Source: Desulfobacterales bacterium (lineage in GTDB: Bacteria > Desulfobacterota > Desulfobacteria > Desulfobacterales > UBA2156). Taken from it: a stretch of DNA of 64,000 nt. The notes below the pieces were generated by a model, which worked only from the letters and a program-made list of their open reading frames with translations, ran no database searches and was not told where the DNA came from. Within the stretch, counting starts at the first letter, position 1, and the number at the start of each line of letters is the position of its first letter. A program made the translations under genes and the position numbers. Below are positions 10,344-19,543 of the stretch, piece by piece. Location: the NCBI GenBank assembly GCA_011049715.1, contig DRHF01000109.1, forward strand, positions 1 through 64,000, written 5' to 3'.

Positions 10344-10375
10344 AAAGTGGGGGAATCTATCCCCCACTTTTTTTT
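10344..10375 (+). terminator. Rho-independent terminator after the second pilA
   Basis: AAAGTGGGGGA-atcta-TCCCCCACTTT followed by a T-run. Confidence 0.9.
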
Positions 10376-10532
10376 CATAGTTTTTGAACTTCCTGAATCA
10401 CGCCATGTACACCTCTTTTTTTTAACAACAAATTCTTTTTGTGATATAAGTGATTTTGACAATTGATTCGGGAACTTTAAGTATCCAGTCAAGATACTCC
10501 TTTTTGAAAAAGCGGACATTTCACCTTTATGA

Positions 10533-12656
10533 ATGGGCGACGAGACTTTGGGTAAATATAGTTCACCTGAAAACAGCAAGAAAATTTTTATTGCCTTTTT
10601 TTGTTTAGCATTTCTGATCCTTCTCGTCTATTCCAACACGTTTCATGCTTCCTGGCAATTTGATGATAAACCCAACATTGTCAACAATGGCTATTTGCAC
10701 CTCAAGGACCTGAATCCTGAATCCCTGTTTAAAACCTTTTTTACCAATCCGGCAGATCCCTGGAAAACAGGCAATAAACTATATCGACCCATTCCATGTC
10801 TGACATTTGCCCTTAACTGGTATTTTGGTGAGAACAATGTAATTGGTTACCACATTGTCAACCTGGTTATCCATTCTCTGACTGGGTTTCTGCTTTTTCT
10901 TACTATTTTGAACTTATTTCAATCTCCGAATCTTAAGCATAAATTTGCTGAAAACGCATTTTTCATCGCCCTTTTGACGGCAACGCTGTGGGCAATTCAC
11001 CCGATTCAAACCCAGGCGGTGACCTACATTGTTCAACGAATGACCTCGATGGCCACCCTGTTTTATATTCTCAGCATGTTTTTTTATGTAAAGTGCAGGT
11101 TGAGCAGTTCCTCTCTGCATCGGATCTTATTTCTTTTGGGTAGCGGGCTGGCTTTTTTATTTGCACTTGGATCCAAAGAAAACACCGCTACGCTCCCTGT
11201 CGCGTTGCTTCTGGTTGAGGTGATATGTTTTCAGGATTTAACCTCACAGCGAACTAAAAGGGTATTTCTTTGGGGGTCCATTGCCGGAGGCATGCTTCTG
11301 ATTGTCTTGTTTGTTTGGCTCTTCATCCCTGATAACTCGTTTTCATTTATAAAAGGTTATAATCACCGGCCCTTTAGTCTCACCGAACGGCTTTTAACGG
11401 AACCGAGAATTGTGTTTTTCTACTTGAGTCTCATTTTCTATCCAATGCCAAATCGGCTCTCTATTGAACATGATATAACTCTTTCCACTTCACTGTTTCA
11501 GCCACTGACAACACTCCCGGCCATTTTACTCACCTTGGTTATCATCGGGATCGGATTTTCACAGATCAGAAAACGGCCACTTATTGCTTTGGCGATTCTG
11601 TTCTTTTATCTCAACCATATCATTGAATCCACTGTCATTCCCTTGGAACTCATTTTCGAACATCGCAATTATCTTCCGTCTCTTTTTCTTTTTTTGCCCG
11701 TTGCTGCAGGATTCTCGAAGTTGCTTACCTACTACCAAAAGAGAAATAAAGCCCTAAGGGCCGTTTTGGCCGGTTTCCTTGCTTTGTCAATCATCGCAAT
11801 TGGATCGGGTACCTATATTAGAAACAGGGCTTGGGCCACAGAAATAAGCCTATGGAAAGATGCGATGGTTAAAGCACCCAAAAGCGCAAGGCCCTTGACC
11901 AATCTGGCATGGCAAATGGCCTATGTTTCTGATGCCAGCAAAAGCCAATATGACGAGGCACTTTTACTTTATGAAAAGGCACTTTTACTTCAAAAATCAA
12001 GGACACGTTTCAATCCGATCATCATGGGTAATATGGCTGGGATATATTTCAGGAAAGGTGAACATCCAAAAGCAATTGAATTGCTGGAAAAAGCCCTGGC
12101 TGTGTCTCCGGATTATGCAAAAGGCCGCTACGACTTGATCCAGATCCTGATAACGCTCGGGAGATGGAACAGCGCATCAGAGCATGCGGATTATCTCCTT
12201 ACAAAACATGCTGATCATGAAGGATACCTGAATCAAAAAGGATTAATATTATTGCATCAAAAAAGGTACGAAGAAGCGATCGAACATTTGCAAAAGTCAC
12301 TGTCAATTGCACCCCGATTCAAAACGACGTTAATGGGATTGGGTGTAGCCTTAAGTTTAAACGGAAATTACGGCAAGGCTGAAATCGTCTTGAGGCGCGC
12401 ACATCAACTACCACCTGGGAGTATGACAGCACTTTTTGGATTGATAGAAAATAGTTTAAGGGCTGGAGATATCCCCCGAGCCATGGATTATACAGACAAA
12501 CTGATCAATACTTACAATATTACCGCAGTAAAGCATCAATTGAAGAATCTTTCAAACGATCATTTTGTGCCGCCCTTATCACCTGAATTAATCTCTCAGG
12601 TAATAGCACGCCTTCTGGCAGAAAAGTCGAAGGAATTCTCGGAAATTCAGAATTAA
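10533..12656 (+). CDS. Multi-TM protein with C-terminal TPRs (TMTC/GT-C-like), paralog 1
   Basis: N-terminal TM segments with FDDKPNIVNN loop motif; C-terminal TPR repeats (YEKALLL..., AIELLEKALAVSPDYAKG). Confidence 0.75.
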   Translation: MGDETLGKYSSPENSKKIFIAFFCLAFLILLVYSNTFHASWQFDDKPNIVNNGYLHLKDLNPESLFKTFFTNPADPWKTGNKLYRPIPCLTFALNWYFGENNVIGYHIVNLVIHSLTGFLLFLTILNLFQSPNLKHKFAENAFFIALLTATLWAIHPIQTQAVTYIVQRMTSMATLFYILSMFFYVKCRLSSSSLHRILFLLGSGLAFLFALGSKENTATLPVALLLVEVICFQDLTSQRTKRVFLWGSIAGGMLLIVLFVWLFIPDNSFSFIKGYNHRPFSLTERLLTEPRIVFFYLSLIFYPMPNRLSIEHDITLSTSLFQPLTTLPAILLTLVIIGIGFSQIRKRPLIALAILFFYLNHIIESTVIPLELIFEHRNYLPSLFLFLPVAAGFSKLLTYYQKRNKALRAVLAGFLALSIIAIGSGTYIRNRAWATEISLWKDAMVKAPKSARPLTNLAWQMAYVSDASKSQYDEALLLYEKALLLQKSRTRFNPIIMGNMAGIYFRKGEHPKAIELLEKALAVSPDYAKGRYDLIQILITLGRWNSASEHADYLLTKHADHEGYLNQKGLILLHQKRYEEAIEHLQKSLSIAPRFKTTLMGLGVALSLNGNYGKAEIVLRRAHQLPPGSMTALFGLIENSLRAGDIPRAMDYTDKLINTYNITAVKHQLKNLSNDHFVPPLSPELISQVIARLLAEKSKEFSEIQN

Positions 12657-12675
12657 TATAGGAAGCACCTCTGAA

Positions 12676-14502
12676 ATGATCAGAAAAAATGCGATTATAA
12701 ATCGATTGTGGGATAGGAAATCGATGATTTGCCTTTTCTTGGTTTTAATGACCTTTGCTATTTTTTACCGGTTGTCCGGTTATGATTTCGTGAACTTTGA
12801 TGATGATTTATATGTAACGGCAAATTCTCGTGTCCAAAAAGGTCTGAACATGGAGAACATCGTTTGGGCCTTCAGCACCACCGATATTGCGAACTGGCAC
12901 CCCTTAACCTGGCTTTCTCACATGCTGGATGTTCAACTCTGGGGAATGAATTCGGGCCGGCATCACCTGGTAAATGTATTTTTTCATATCACTAATGCGT
13001 TATTGCTGTTTCTAACTCTCAACCGAATGACAGGCGCACCATGGTGCAGTGGTTTTGTGGCGGTTTTGTTTGCCCTGCATCCGATAAATGTGGAATCGGT
13101 TGCCTGGGTGGCGGAACGTAAAAATGTCCTGAGCACGTTTTTCTGGATGATGACCATGTGGAGTTACTGCCAATATGCAGAAAAGCCCGTTCGCGTGAAA
13201 TATTTAGCGGTAATTCTCTTTTTTATGCTCGGCCTGATGACCAAGCCGATGCTGGTGACATTGCCTTTTGTCCTGCTCCTTTTGGATTATTGGCCTCTTA
13301 AAAGATTCCGGTTCGCGGCTGCTTCTGTTTCAGGCCAATCACATTTTAAAGCCGACATCAAGTCACACTGTATAGGTAATTCGCACCAATCGGATGTATC
13401 ATCTTCCGATTCTTCAGCTTTTCAAAATCGATCGTTTTTAAGTCTGATTCGGGAAAAAATTCCCCTCTTTGTTTTATCTGCTTTTTCCTGTGGCGTTACT
13501 TATCTATCTCAGGATGCTTCGGGAGCTGTTCGTTCTTTGGAGGTGATACCGCTGACATCACGGATTGCAAACGCTCTGGTTTCTTATGTGGGTTATGTTG
13601 GCAAAATGATCTATCCTTTAAAATTGGCGGTTTTCTACCCATATCCAGCAATTATTCCCGGGTGGCGGATTGCCGGAGCAGGTTCCATCCTCATAACAAT
13701 GTGTTACCTGTCTTGGAAGATTCGTGTGAAACACCCGTATGTTCTTATCGGCTGGTTCTGGTACCTCGGCACATTGATTCCTGTCATCGGTCTGGTACAA
13801 GTCGGTTCCCAGGCCATGGCTGACCGCCATGCATATATTCCTTTGATCGGTCTTTTTATTGCAGGTGTTTGGAGTGTTTCAGAATTTTTGAAAGTTTATC
13901 TTTCTCGCTATAAACTGATTCCAATTGTCGCAACTCTATTGATAGGTATTCTTTTCATGATAACCTGGAAACAGATAGGTTATTGGAAAAACAGCGCGAC
14001 ACTTTTTCAACACACGATAGATGTTACCACTGATAATTATTTGGCTCGAAATAATCTTGGAAATGCAATGGTCCATTTAGGAAAAAATGATGAGGCATAC
14101 CAACATTATGCTGAAGCCCTAAGGATCAAGCCACACGATGCGAATGCGCACTATAACATGGGAATACTGCTGACCACCAAGGGTAAGCTGGATGAGGCCA
14201 TTGGTCATTATAAGGCTGCCATAAGATCCAATCCATACTTAAAAAAAGCGTATTATAACCTGGGAACGATACTGCAACAAAAAGGCAGTAATGCTGAAGC
14301 CATCATTAATTTTTTATATGCTCTACGGTTGGATTCGCGTTTTGCAGAAGCCCACAACAACCTGGGCGTCTTGCTGGCACAACAGGGAAAGATCAATGAA
14401 GCGGCCGCACATTTTTTAATGGCTGTCAGTCTGAAGACTAACTACATCGCAGCAATAAAAAACCTGCAAAAAGCGCGGAGCGACATGAGGCGTATCGATT
14501 AA
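12676..14502 (+). CDS. Multi-TM protein with C-terminal TPRs (TMTC/GT-C-like), paralog 2
   Basis: YDFVNFDDDLYVT, WHPLTWLSHMLDVQLWGM, HPINVESVAWVAERKNVLSTFF; TPR tail. Confidence 0.78.
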   Translation: MIRKNAIINRLWDRKSMICLFLVLMTFAIFYRLSGYDFVNFDDDLYVTANSRVQKGLNMENIVWAFSTTDIANWHPLTWLSHMLDVQLWGMNSGRHHLVNVFFHITNALLLFLTLNRMTGAPWCSGFVAVLFALHPINVESVAWVAERKNVLSTFFWMMTMWSYCQYAEKPVRVKYLAVILFFMLGLMTKPMLVTLPFVLLLLDYWPLKRFRFAAASVSGQSHFKADIKSHCIGNSHQSDVSSSDSSAFQNRSFLSLIREKIPLFVLSAFSCGVTYLSQDASGAVRSLEVIPLTSRIANALVSYVGYVGKMIYPLKLAVFYPYPAIIPGWRIAGAGSILITMCYLSWKIRVKHPYVLIGWFWYLGTLIPVIGLVQVGSQAMADRHAYIPLIGLFIAGVWSVSEFLKVYLSRYKLIPIVATLLIGILFMITWKQIGYWKNSATLFQHTIDVTTDNYLARNNLGNAMVHLGKNDEAYQHYAEALRIKPHDANAHYNMGILLTTKGKLDEAIGHYKAAIRSNPYLKKAYYNLGTILQQKGSNAEAIINFLYALRLDSRFAEAHNNLGVLLAQQGKINEAAAHFLMAVSLKTNYIAAIKNLQKARSDMRRID

Positions 14503-14525
14503 GTTCATCAAAAGGTTTTTGTATA

Positions 14526-16316
14526 ATGGTTTCAAAACAAAATAGGAAATATTGCCACAGGGAAACTGGATCCAAAATACGGCCGACGGTCGTTGTCGGT
14601 CTTTTTCTCATACTGGCAACACTAACTGTTTATTGGCAGGTCAGAAATCATGAATTTATCGGCTATGACGATGATGGATATGTTACTGAAAATCCGCGGG
14701 TACAAAACGGATTGACCTTAAAAAATATCATTTGGGCATTCGAATCTACACATAAAAGCAATTGGCACCCTACCACCTGGTTATCCCACATGCTGGATGT
14801 TCAGCTTTTCGGAATGAATCCGGGAGGTCACCATATGACCAGTATGCTCTTTCACATATTAAACAGTTTATTGTTGTTTGCTGTGTTTAATAGGATGACA
14901 GGTAAATTATGGCAGAGTGGATTTGTTGCGGCCATGTTTGCTCTCCATCCCCTTCATGTGGAATCCGTGGCATGGGTGGCGGAGCGCAAAGATGTCCTGA
15001 GCACCTTTTTCGGGATGCTGACCCTTTGGAGTTATGCCCGTTACGCTGAACATCCGGATACAAATCGATTTTTGCCGGTTATAGGGTTCTTTGTTCTGAG
15101 CCTTATGGCTAAACCGATGTTGGTAACATTACCGTTTGTTCTGCTCCTTTTGGATTATTGGCCTTTGAGACGAGCTAAAATCAGATCCTCCGATGATGAT
15201 GCCGGTAACCTTCAACCGAGGTCGTTAGTGTTTTTCCTAATCTGGGAAAAAATTCCTCTTTTTTTTCTTTCTTTGGCATCGTGTTTCGCTACATTTTTTG
15301 TCCAGAGAAAAGGAGGAGCCATAGGCACATTTGACACACATCCATTTTTTGTTAGAGTTTCCAACGCCTTGGTTTCATATACAAAATACATCCAAAAGAT
15401 GATTTGGCCTGACAATCTGGCCGTTCTGTATCCCCATCCCGCCTCGATATACTGGTGGCAGGTTATAGGTGCTTTTCTACTACTCAGTGGGGTCACTTTT
15501 TTAGCCATCAGATATCTGAAAAAACTTCCATGGCTTGCGGTCGGATGGTTTTGGTATCTGGGTACGCTTGTCCCGGTAATAGGTCTGGTCCAGGTTGGTA
15601 CACAGGCAATGGCTGACCGGTACACTTATGTGCCGTTGATCGGTCTGTTTATCATTTTGGCCTGGGGTGTCCCTCAACTTGTGGACAGGTGGCGACACAA
15701 AACCAAATTGGTTTTTACGATATTAACGACCCTGTTCCCCATCCTTATAGCAACCTCGTGGATACAGGCGAGGTACTGGCAAAACAGTATTACGCTTTTC
15801 AGGCATACTCTGGATGTAACATCCGCAAACTTCGTTATTCAAAATAATTTGGGATTCGAGCTGGCATTTCAAAGCCGAACTGATGATGCGATTAAACATT
15901 ATAAGGAAGCATTAAGCATAAATCCCGATTTCGAAATGGCTTACATTAATTTAGGGAAGGCCCTGCTTTCCCAGGGTAAGTTGGATGAAAGTGTCAATTA
16001 TTATCAGAATGTCTTAGCAATTAAGCCGAATTACGCAGGCGTTCATCACAATCTGGGTATCATGCTGCTTCGCAGGGGAGAGATAGATAAAGCGATCTTT
16101 CATTTCCGAGAGGCACTCCGTATAAGGTATGACTATGCTGAAGTATATAACAGTCTTGGAGCCGCCATGGCAGCTAGAGGTGAAATCAAGAAAGCCATTA
16201 TGTACTTTAAAGAGGCACTACGAATAAGGCCGGATCTCCTTACAGCTGAACAAAACCTTAATAAGTTGGAGAATAAAATGGCCTTAAAGTCCAAGGTAAC
16301 TCTTGATTTTAAATAG
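14526..16316 (+). CDS. Multi-TM protein with C-terminal TPRs (TMTC/GT-C-like), paralog 3
   Basis: YDDDGYVTENPRVQNGLT, WHPTTWLSHMLDVQLFGM, HPLHVESVAWVAERKDVLSTFF; TPR tail. Confidence 0.78.
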   Translation: MVSKQNRKYCHRETGSKIRPTVVVGLFLILATLTVYWQVRNHEFIGYDDDGYVTENPRVQNGLTLKNIIWAFESTHKSNWHPTTWLSHMLDVQLFGMNPGGHHMTSMLFHILNSLLLFAVFNRMTGKLWQSGFVAAMFALHPLHVESVAWVAERKDVLSTFFGMLTLWSYARYAEHPDTNRFLPVIGFFVLSLMAKPMLVTLPFVLLLLDYWPLRRAKIRSSDDDAGNLQPRSLVFFLIWEKIPLFFLSLASCFATFFVQRKGGAIGTFDTHPFFVRVSNALVSYTKYIQKMIWPDNLAVLYPHPASIYWWQVIGAFLLLSGVTFLAIRYLKKLPWLAVGWFWYLGTLVPVIGLVQVGTQAMADRYTYVPLIGLFIILAWGVPQLVDRWRHKTKLVFTILTTLFPILIATSWIQARYWQNSITLFRHTLDVTSANFVIQNNLGFELAFQSRTDDAIKHYKEALSINPDFEMAYINLGKALLSQGKLDESVNYYQNVLAIKPNYAGVHHNLGIMLLRRGEIDKAIFHFREALRIRYDYAEVYNSLGAAMAARGEIKKAIMYFKEALRIRPDLLTAEQNLNKLENKMALKSKVTLDFK

Positions 16317-16342
16317 GAATAGAGATCAAATGTTTTAGTACA

Positions 16343-17116
16343 TTGATTGGAGTCTGGATGTACAAGGGACAAAAAATTGTCGTCGTCATGCCTGCATACA
16401 ATGCGGCCCAAACCCTTCGCAAAACCTATGACGAAGTCATGGCTCAGGATATTGTTGACCTGATTATCGTGGTTGATGACCAAAGCCGTGATGAAACCGT
16501 GATAATTGCCAAGTCTTTGCCTAATACCCGAGTTTACTCTCACGAAAGAAACAGAGGATATGGTGGCAACCAGAAATCATGCTATCGACTGGCTATGGAG
16601 GCCGGCGGAGATATCATCATCATGATTCATCCGGACTACCAGTATACTCCAAAGCTTATACCGGCCATGGCTTCGATGATCGGAAATAAACTGTATCATT
16701 GTGTGTTAGGGTCCAGAATATTAGGTGGATATGCTATAAAAGGTGGAATGCCCATTTGGAGATATGTTGCCAACCGGGTTCTTACTCTAATTGAAAATAT
16801 TTTACTAAGAGCGAAGTTGTCGGAGTACCATACAGGTTATAGAGCATTTTCCAGGCATCTATTAGAGCGATTGCCCATTGAAGCCAATTCTGATGATTTT
16901 GTTTTTGACAACCAAATGCTGGCGCAGGTGTTGTGGTTTGGATATACCATAGCCGAAGTGAGTTGCCCCACAAAATATTTTACAGACGCCTCGTCAATTA
17001 ATTTTTCCAGAAGCATTAAATATGGATTTGGTTGTCTGCAAACAGCTCTAACCTTTCGTTTGGCAAAAATGGGACTAATAACTTCAATGATTTTTCCTGA
17101 TAACTTAAAACACTAA
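16343..17116 (+). CDS. Family 2 glycosyltransferase (dolichol-phosphate mannosyltransferase-like)
   Basis: VVMPAYNAAQTLRKTYDEV, IIVVDDQSRDET. Confidence 0.85.
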   Translation: MIGVWMYKGQKIVVVMPAYNAAQTLRKTYDEVMAQDIVDLIIVVDDQSRDETVIIAKSLPNTRVYSHERNRGYGGNQKSCYRLAMEAGGDIIIMIHPDYQYTPKLIPAMASMIGNKLYHCVLGSRILGGYAIKGGMPIWRYVANRVLTLIENILLRAKLSEYHTGYRAFSRHLLERLPIEANSDDFVFDNQMLAQVLWFGYTIAEVSCPTKYFTDASSINFSRSIKYGFGCLQTALTFRLAKMGLITSMIFPDNLKH

Positions 17117-17152
17117 TCCTTGATATTGTTACTTCGGCCAGTTTTACCATAA

Positions 17153-17331
17153 GGGTTCGCGCAGAAATAACTTCGCAGAATTGGCGCTTAGATTTGGTTC
17201 AGGTTTGGCTGATCCGAGAGAGTAAAACCACAGGAATAGCGAGTTATTTCGAGGATTTTGCGAGTGAGGCATCGGTCAAAGATGGGCTGAAGCTAAGATG
17301 CTAAAATGTGAAGTTATTTTTGCGCGAACCC
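17153..17331. repeat. MITE-like element, family B copy 1
   Basis: 179 bp; TIR GGGTTCGCGCAGAAATAACTTC ... GAAGTTATTTTTGCGCGAACCC; flanking TAA trinucleotide on both sides; near-identical to 54625-54803. Confidence 0.85.
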
Positions 17332-17428
17332 TAAGCATCTTCACTCATTGGAAACAGCTGACTGTGCAAGTTCGAGCGATTGGCCGAAGCTAACAAGGGA
17401 AAATATTGGCCGCCGGACAAAATTATTT

Positions 17429-18235
17429 ATGAAAACTAATGAGAACAGAAATTTTCAAGCGCTTTTTAAGGAAGAAAGATACTTAATCCTTAAGAATTAT
17501 CTTTATAATTATCTTTTACGCAAGAGAGCTATTGAAAAATGTTTAAATCAGGAAGAGCCTGAATTGATACTGGAAATCGGAAGCGGGATTTCTCCTTTAA
17601 CAACCTTCTTCAGCCGCACTGTGTATTCTGATTTGTCCTTAGATGCTATCCGTTTCCTTAAACAGAAACAAGGAAAGGGGTATTATGTTATCGCTGATGG
17701 AATCCATCTGCCATTTAAGTCGGATATCTTCTCACACGTTATCTGTTCGGAGGTTCTAGAACATATCAAGAATGATCTGCAGGCAATGAAACAACTCGCC
17801 CGCATCCTTAAAAAGTACGCGGGTTGTCTTATTATTACCGTTCCTCACCGAAAGTGTTATTTTACAAACGATGATCATTTTGTCAAACACTATCGGCGCT
17901 ATGAACTCGATGAAATTATAAAAAAGTTAAAATTGGCCGGTCTCAAACCGATTTGCCTACAAAAAGTACTTGGCCCTTTGGAAAAGATCACTATGAGCTT
18001 TGTTGTATATCTATTTTCTATTGTTCAAAGGCATAAACCATCAAAAGAAATATTCCGGAACCCCGGCCACAACCGGTTTATGAAATTTTTTGTTTTACTT
18101 TTCAAGTACGCAAATTTATTTTATCAAGGATATATTTGGTTGGACGCGAAAATTATGCCCATATCCTTTTCCACGGTAATCTTAATTAAGTCTATTCTTT
18201 CAAACAAGGAATGCAAAGTTAGTGACATAAAATAA
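17429..18235 (+). CDS. SAM-dependent methyltransferase
   Basis: LILEIGSGISPLTTFF, HVICSEVLEHIKNDLQAMKQLARILK; start moved to an internal ATG (track ORF starts at 17348). Confidence 0.75.
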   Translation: MKTNENRNFQALFKEERYLILKNYLYNYLLRKRAIEKCLNQEEPELILEIGSGISPLTTFFSRTVYSDLSLDAIRFLKQKQGKGYYVIADGIHLPFKSDIFSHVICSEVLEHIKNDLQAMKQLARILKKYAGCLIITVPHRKCYFTNDDHFVKHYRRYELDEIIKKLKLAGLKPICLQKVLGPLEKITMSFVVYLFSIVQRHKPSKEIFRNPGHNRFMKFFVLLFKYANLFYQGYIWLDAKIMPISFSTVILIKSILSNKECKVSDIK

Positions 18236-18321
18236 AAACCGAAGTGCGGGTATATCTTAGGCCGCAGAAGACTATTTTAAATATTCGCTCACTGTATTTG
18301 TGAAACAAAGGTTAAGGCTAT

Positions 18322-18477
18322 GACTTGGATGAGCATTTGAAGGAATATTTCCAGGTACCATTCGATATCAGGGACGGATTAAAGCTTGGCATTACCGGCA
18401 CACCTGCTTTTGTCATAGATGGTAAAGCCTATTTGGGTCAGTTACCACCTGAAATCATCAAAAAAGCAATCGAATAG
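18322..18477 (+). pseudogene. C-terminal fragment of a DsbA/thioredoxin-fold protein
   Basis: DLDEHLKEYFQVPFDIRDGLKLGITGTPAFVIDGKAYLGQLPPEIIKKAIE*; the GITGTPAFVIDGK motif is typical of the DsbA-like C-terminus; no start or CxxC part present. Confidence 0.6.
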
Positions 18478-18554
18478 AGAACCTTTGTTTTTCTGACAGG
18501 ATAGACAGGATTTATTGGATTCTTTTGTTGCGTTCTCTGCATCTGCTTTTTTCC

Positions 18555-18606
18555 TTGACATTTTGATCTGTATGTATATATACACTTATACACTTGATAT
18601 ATACAC
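18555..18606 (+). promoter_or_regulatory. Promoter/operator of the toxin-antitoxin pair
   Basis: TTGACA-N16-TATATA overlapping repeated TATACACTT / TATATACAC units just upstream of the antitoxin. Confidence 0.5.
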
Positions 18607-18626
18607 TAAACAAATGAGGTCGAGAG

Positions 18627-18899
18627 ATGGAAAAAGTAAATGCGCTTCAAATCAGAAACAATCTGGGTCAAATATTGGACCGCCTGAATGAAAAAGGTGA
18701 GCCCATCCTAATCAGCAAAGCACACAAAATAAGAGCGGTATTGGTTACCCCCGAACAATTTGAAAAGCGATTTTTAGACTGGCAATCTCAAGATAAAAAG
18801 AAACGCCTGCTAAATGCAGTGAAAGAACTGAGGGAAAAAAGAGTGGGAAATTTGACGAGTCTTTCTGTTCTGCGTGAGTTGAGGGGTTATAAAAATTGA
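18627..18899 (+). CDS. Phd/YefM-type antitoxin
   Basis: MEKVNALQIRNNLGQILDRLNEKGEPILISKAHKIRAVLV; 4-bp overlap with the following PIN gene. Confidence 0.8.
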   Translation: MEKVNALQIRNNLGQILDRLNEKGEPILISKAHKIRAVLVTPEQFEKRFLDWQSQDKKKRLLNAVKELREKRVGNLTSLSVLRELRGYKN

Positions 18900-19327
18900 T
18901 CTGGGTTATAGACGCTTCCGTCGCTATTCGATGGTTCATTAAGGAAGAGGCACATCCCCATGCGGATGAAGTTTTGAAAGGGATTATAGACGATCCTGAA
19001 AGGTTTGCTGTACCGGAATTATTTGGATTCGAAGTCTTTTCTGTTTTGTGCCGTTTACATTCAAATGGACTCGATGCTTTTCAAAAAGGGGCCATTCCAA
19101 TTCTCCAATTGGGCATATTTCGGCAACCTATGACAAGCAACTTGGCAGGGTTGGCAAATAATTTCGTCCAATTGGGGTTAACAGGTTATGATGCGTGTTA
19201 TGCGGCGCTTTCAAAAGATTTAAACGGAACCTGGTTGACTTTTGACAAAAAGGCGCATCAGTTGATTCAAAAAGAAAAAGTATCGCACCTATTGGATGAT
19301 GAACTCCCAAATGGTTGGCCAGATTAA
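18896..19327 (+). CDS. PIN-domain toxin (VapC-like)
   Basis: VIDASVAIRWFIKEE, GLTGYDACYAALSKDLNGTWLTFDKKAHQ. Confidence 0.85.
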   Translation: MIWVIDASVAIRWFIKEEAHPHADEVLKGIIDDPERFAVPELFGFEVFSVLCRLHSNGLDAFQKGAIPILQLGIFRQPMTSNLAGLANNFVQLGLTGYDACYAALSKDLNGTWLTFDKKAHQLIQKEKVSHLLDDELPNGWPD

Positions 19328-19543
19328 ATATATGCTCACTCCAGTCGGTCCCGCCAGGGCTTGAATTTGGTCTGATTTTTCCTTCTCAAAAAATCAGATC
19401 AACCATAGGTTTTACCTTTGCGAACTCCGCGTGCTCAAGCGAACCCTCCGCAGGCGGATAAAGCGGGTGTGAGATAATCATTTCATTCACCATAGTGATA
19501 AAGGTTGGATCACCAGCATAGTTGATGGTTTCGGAATTATTTA

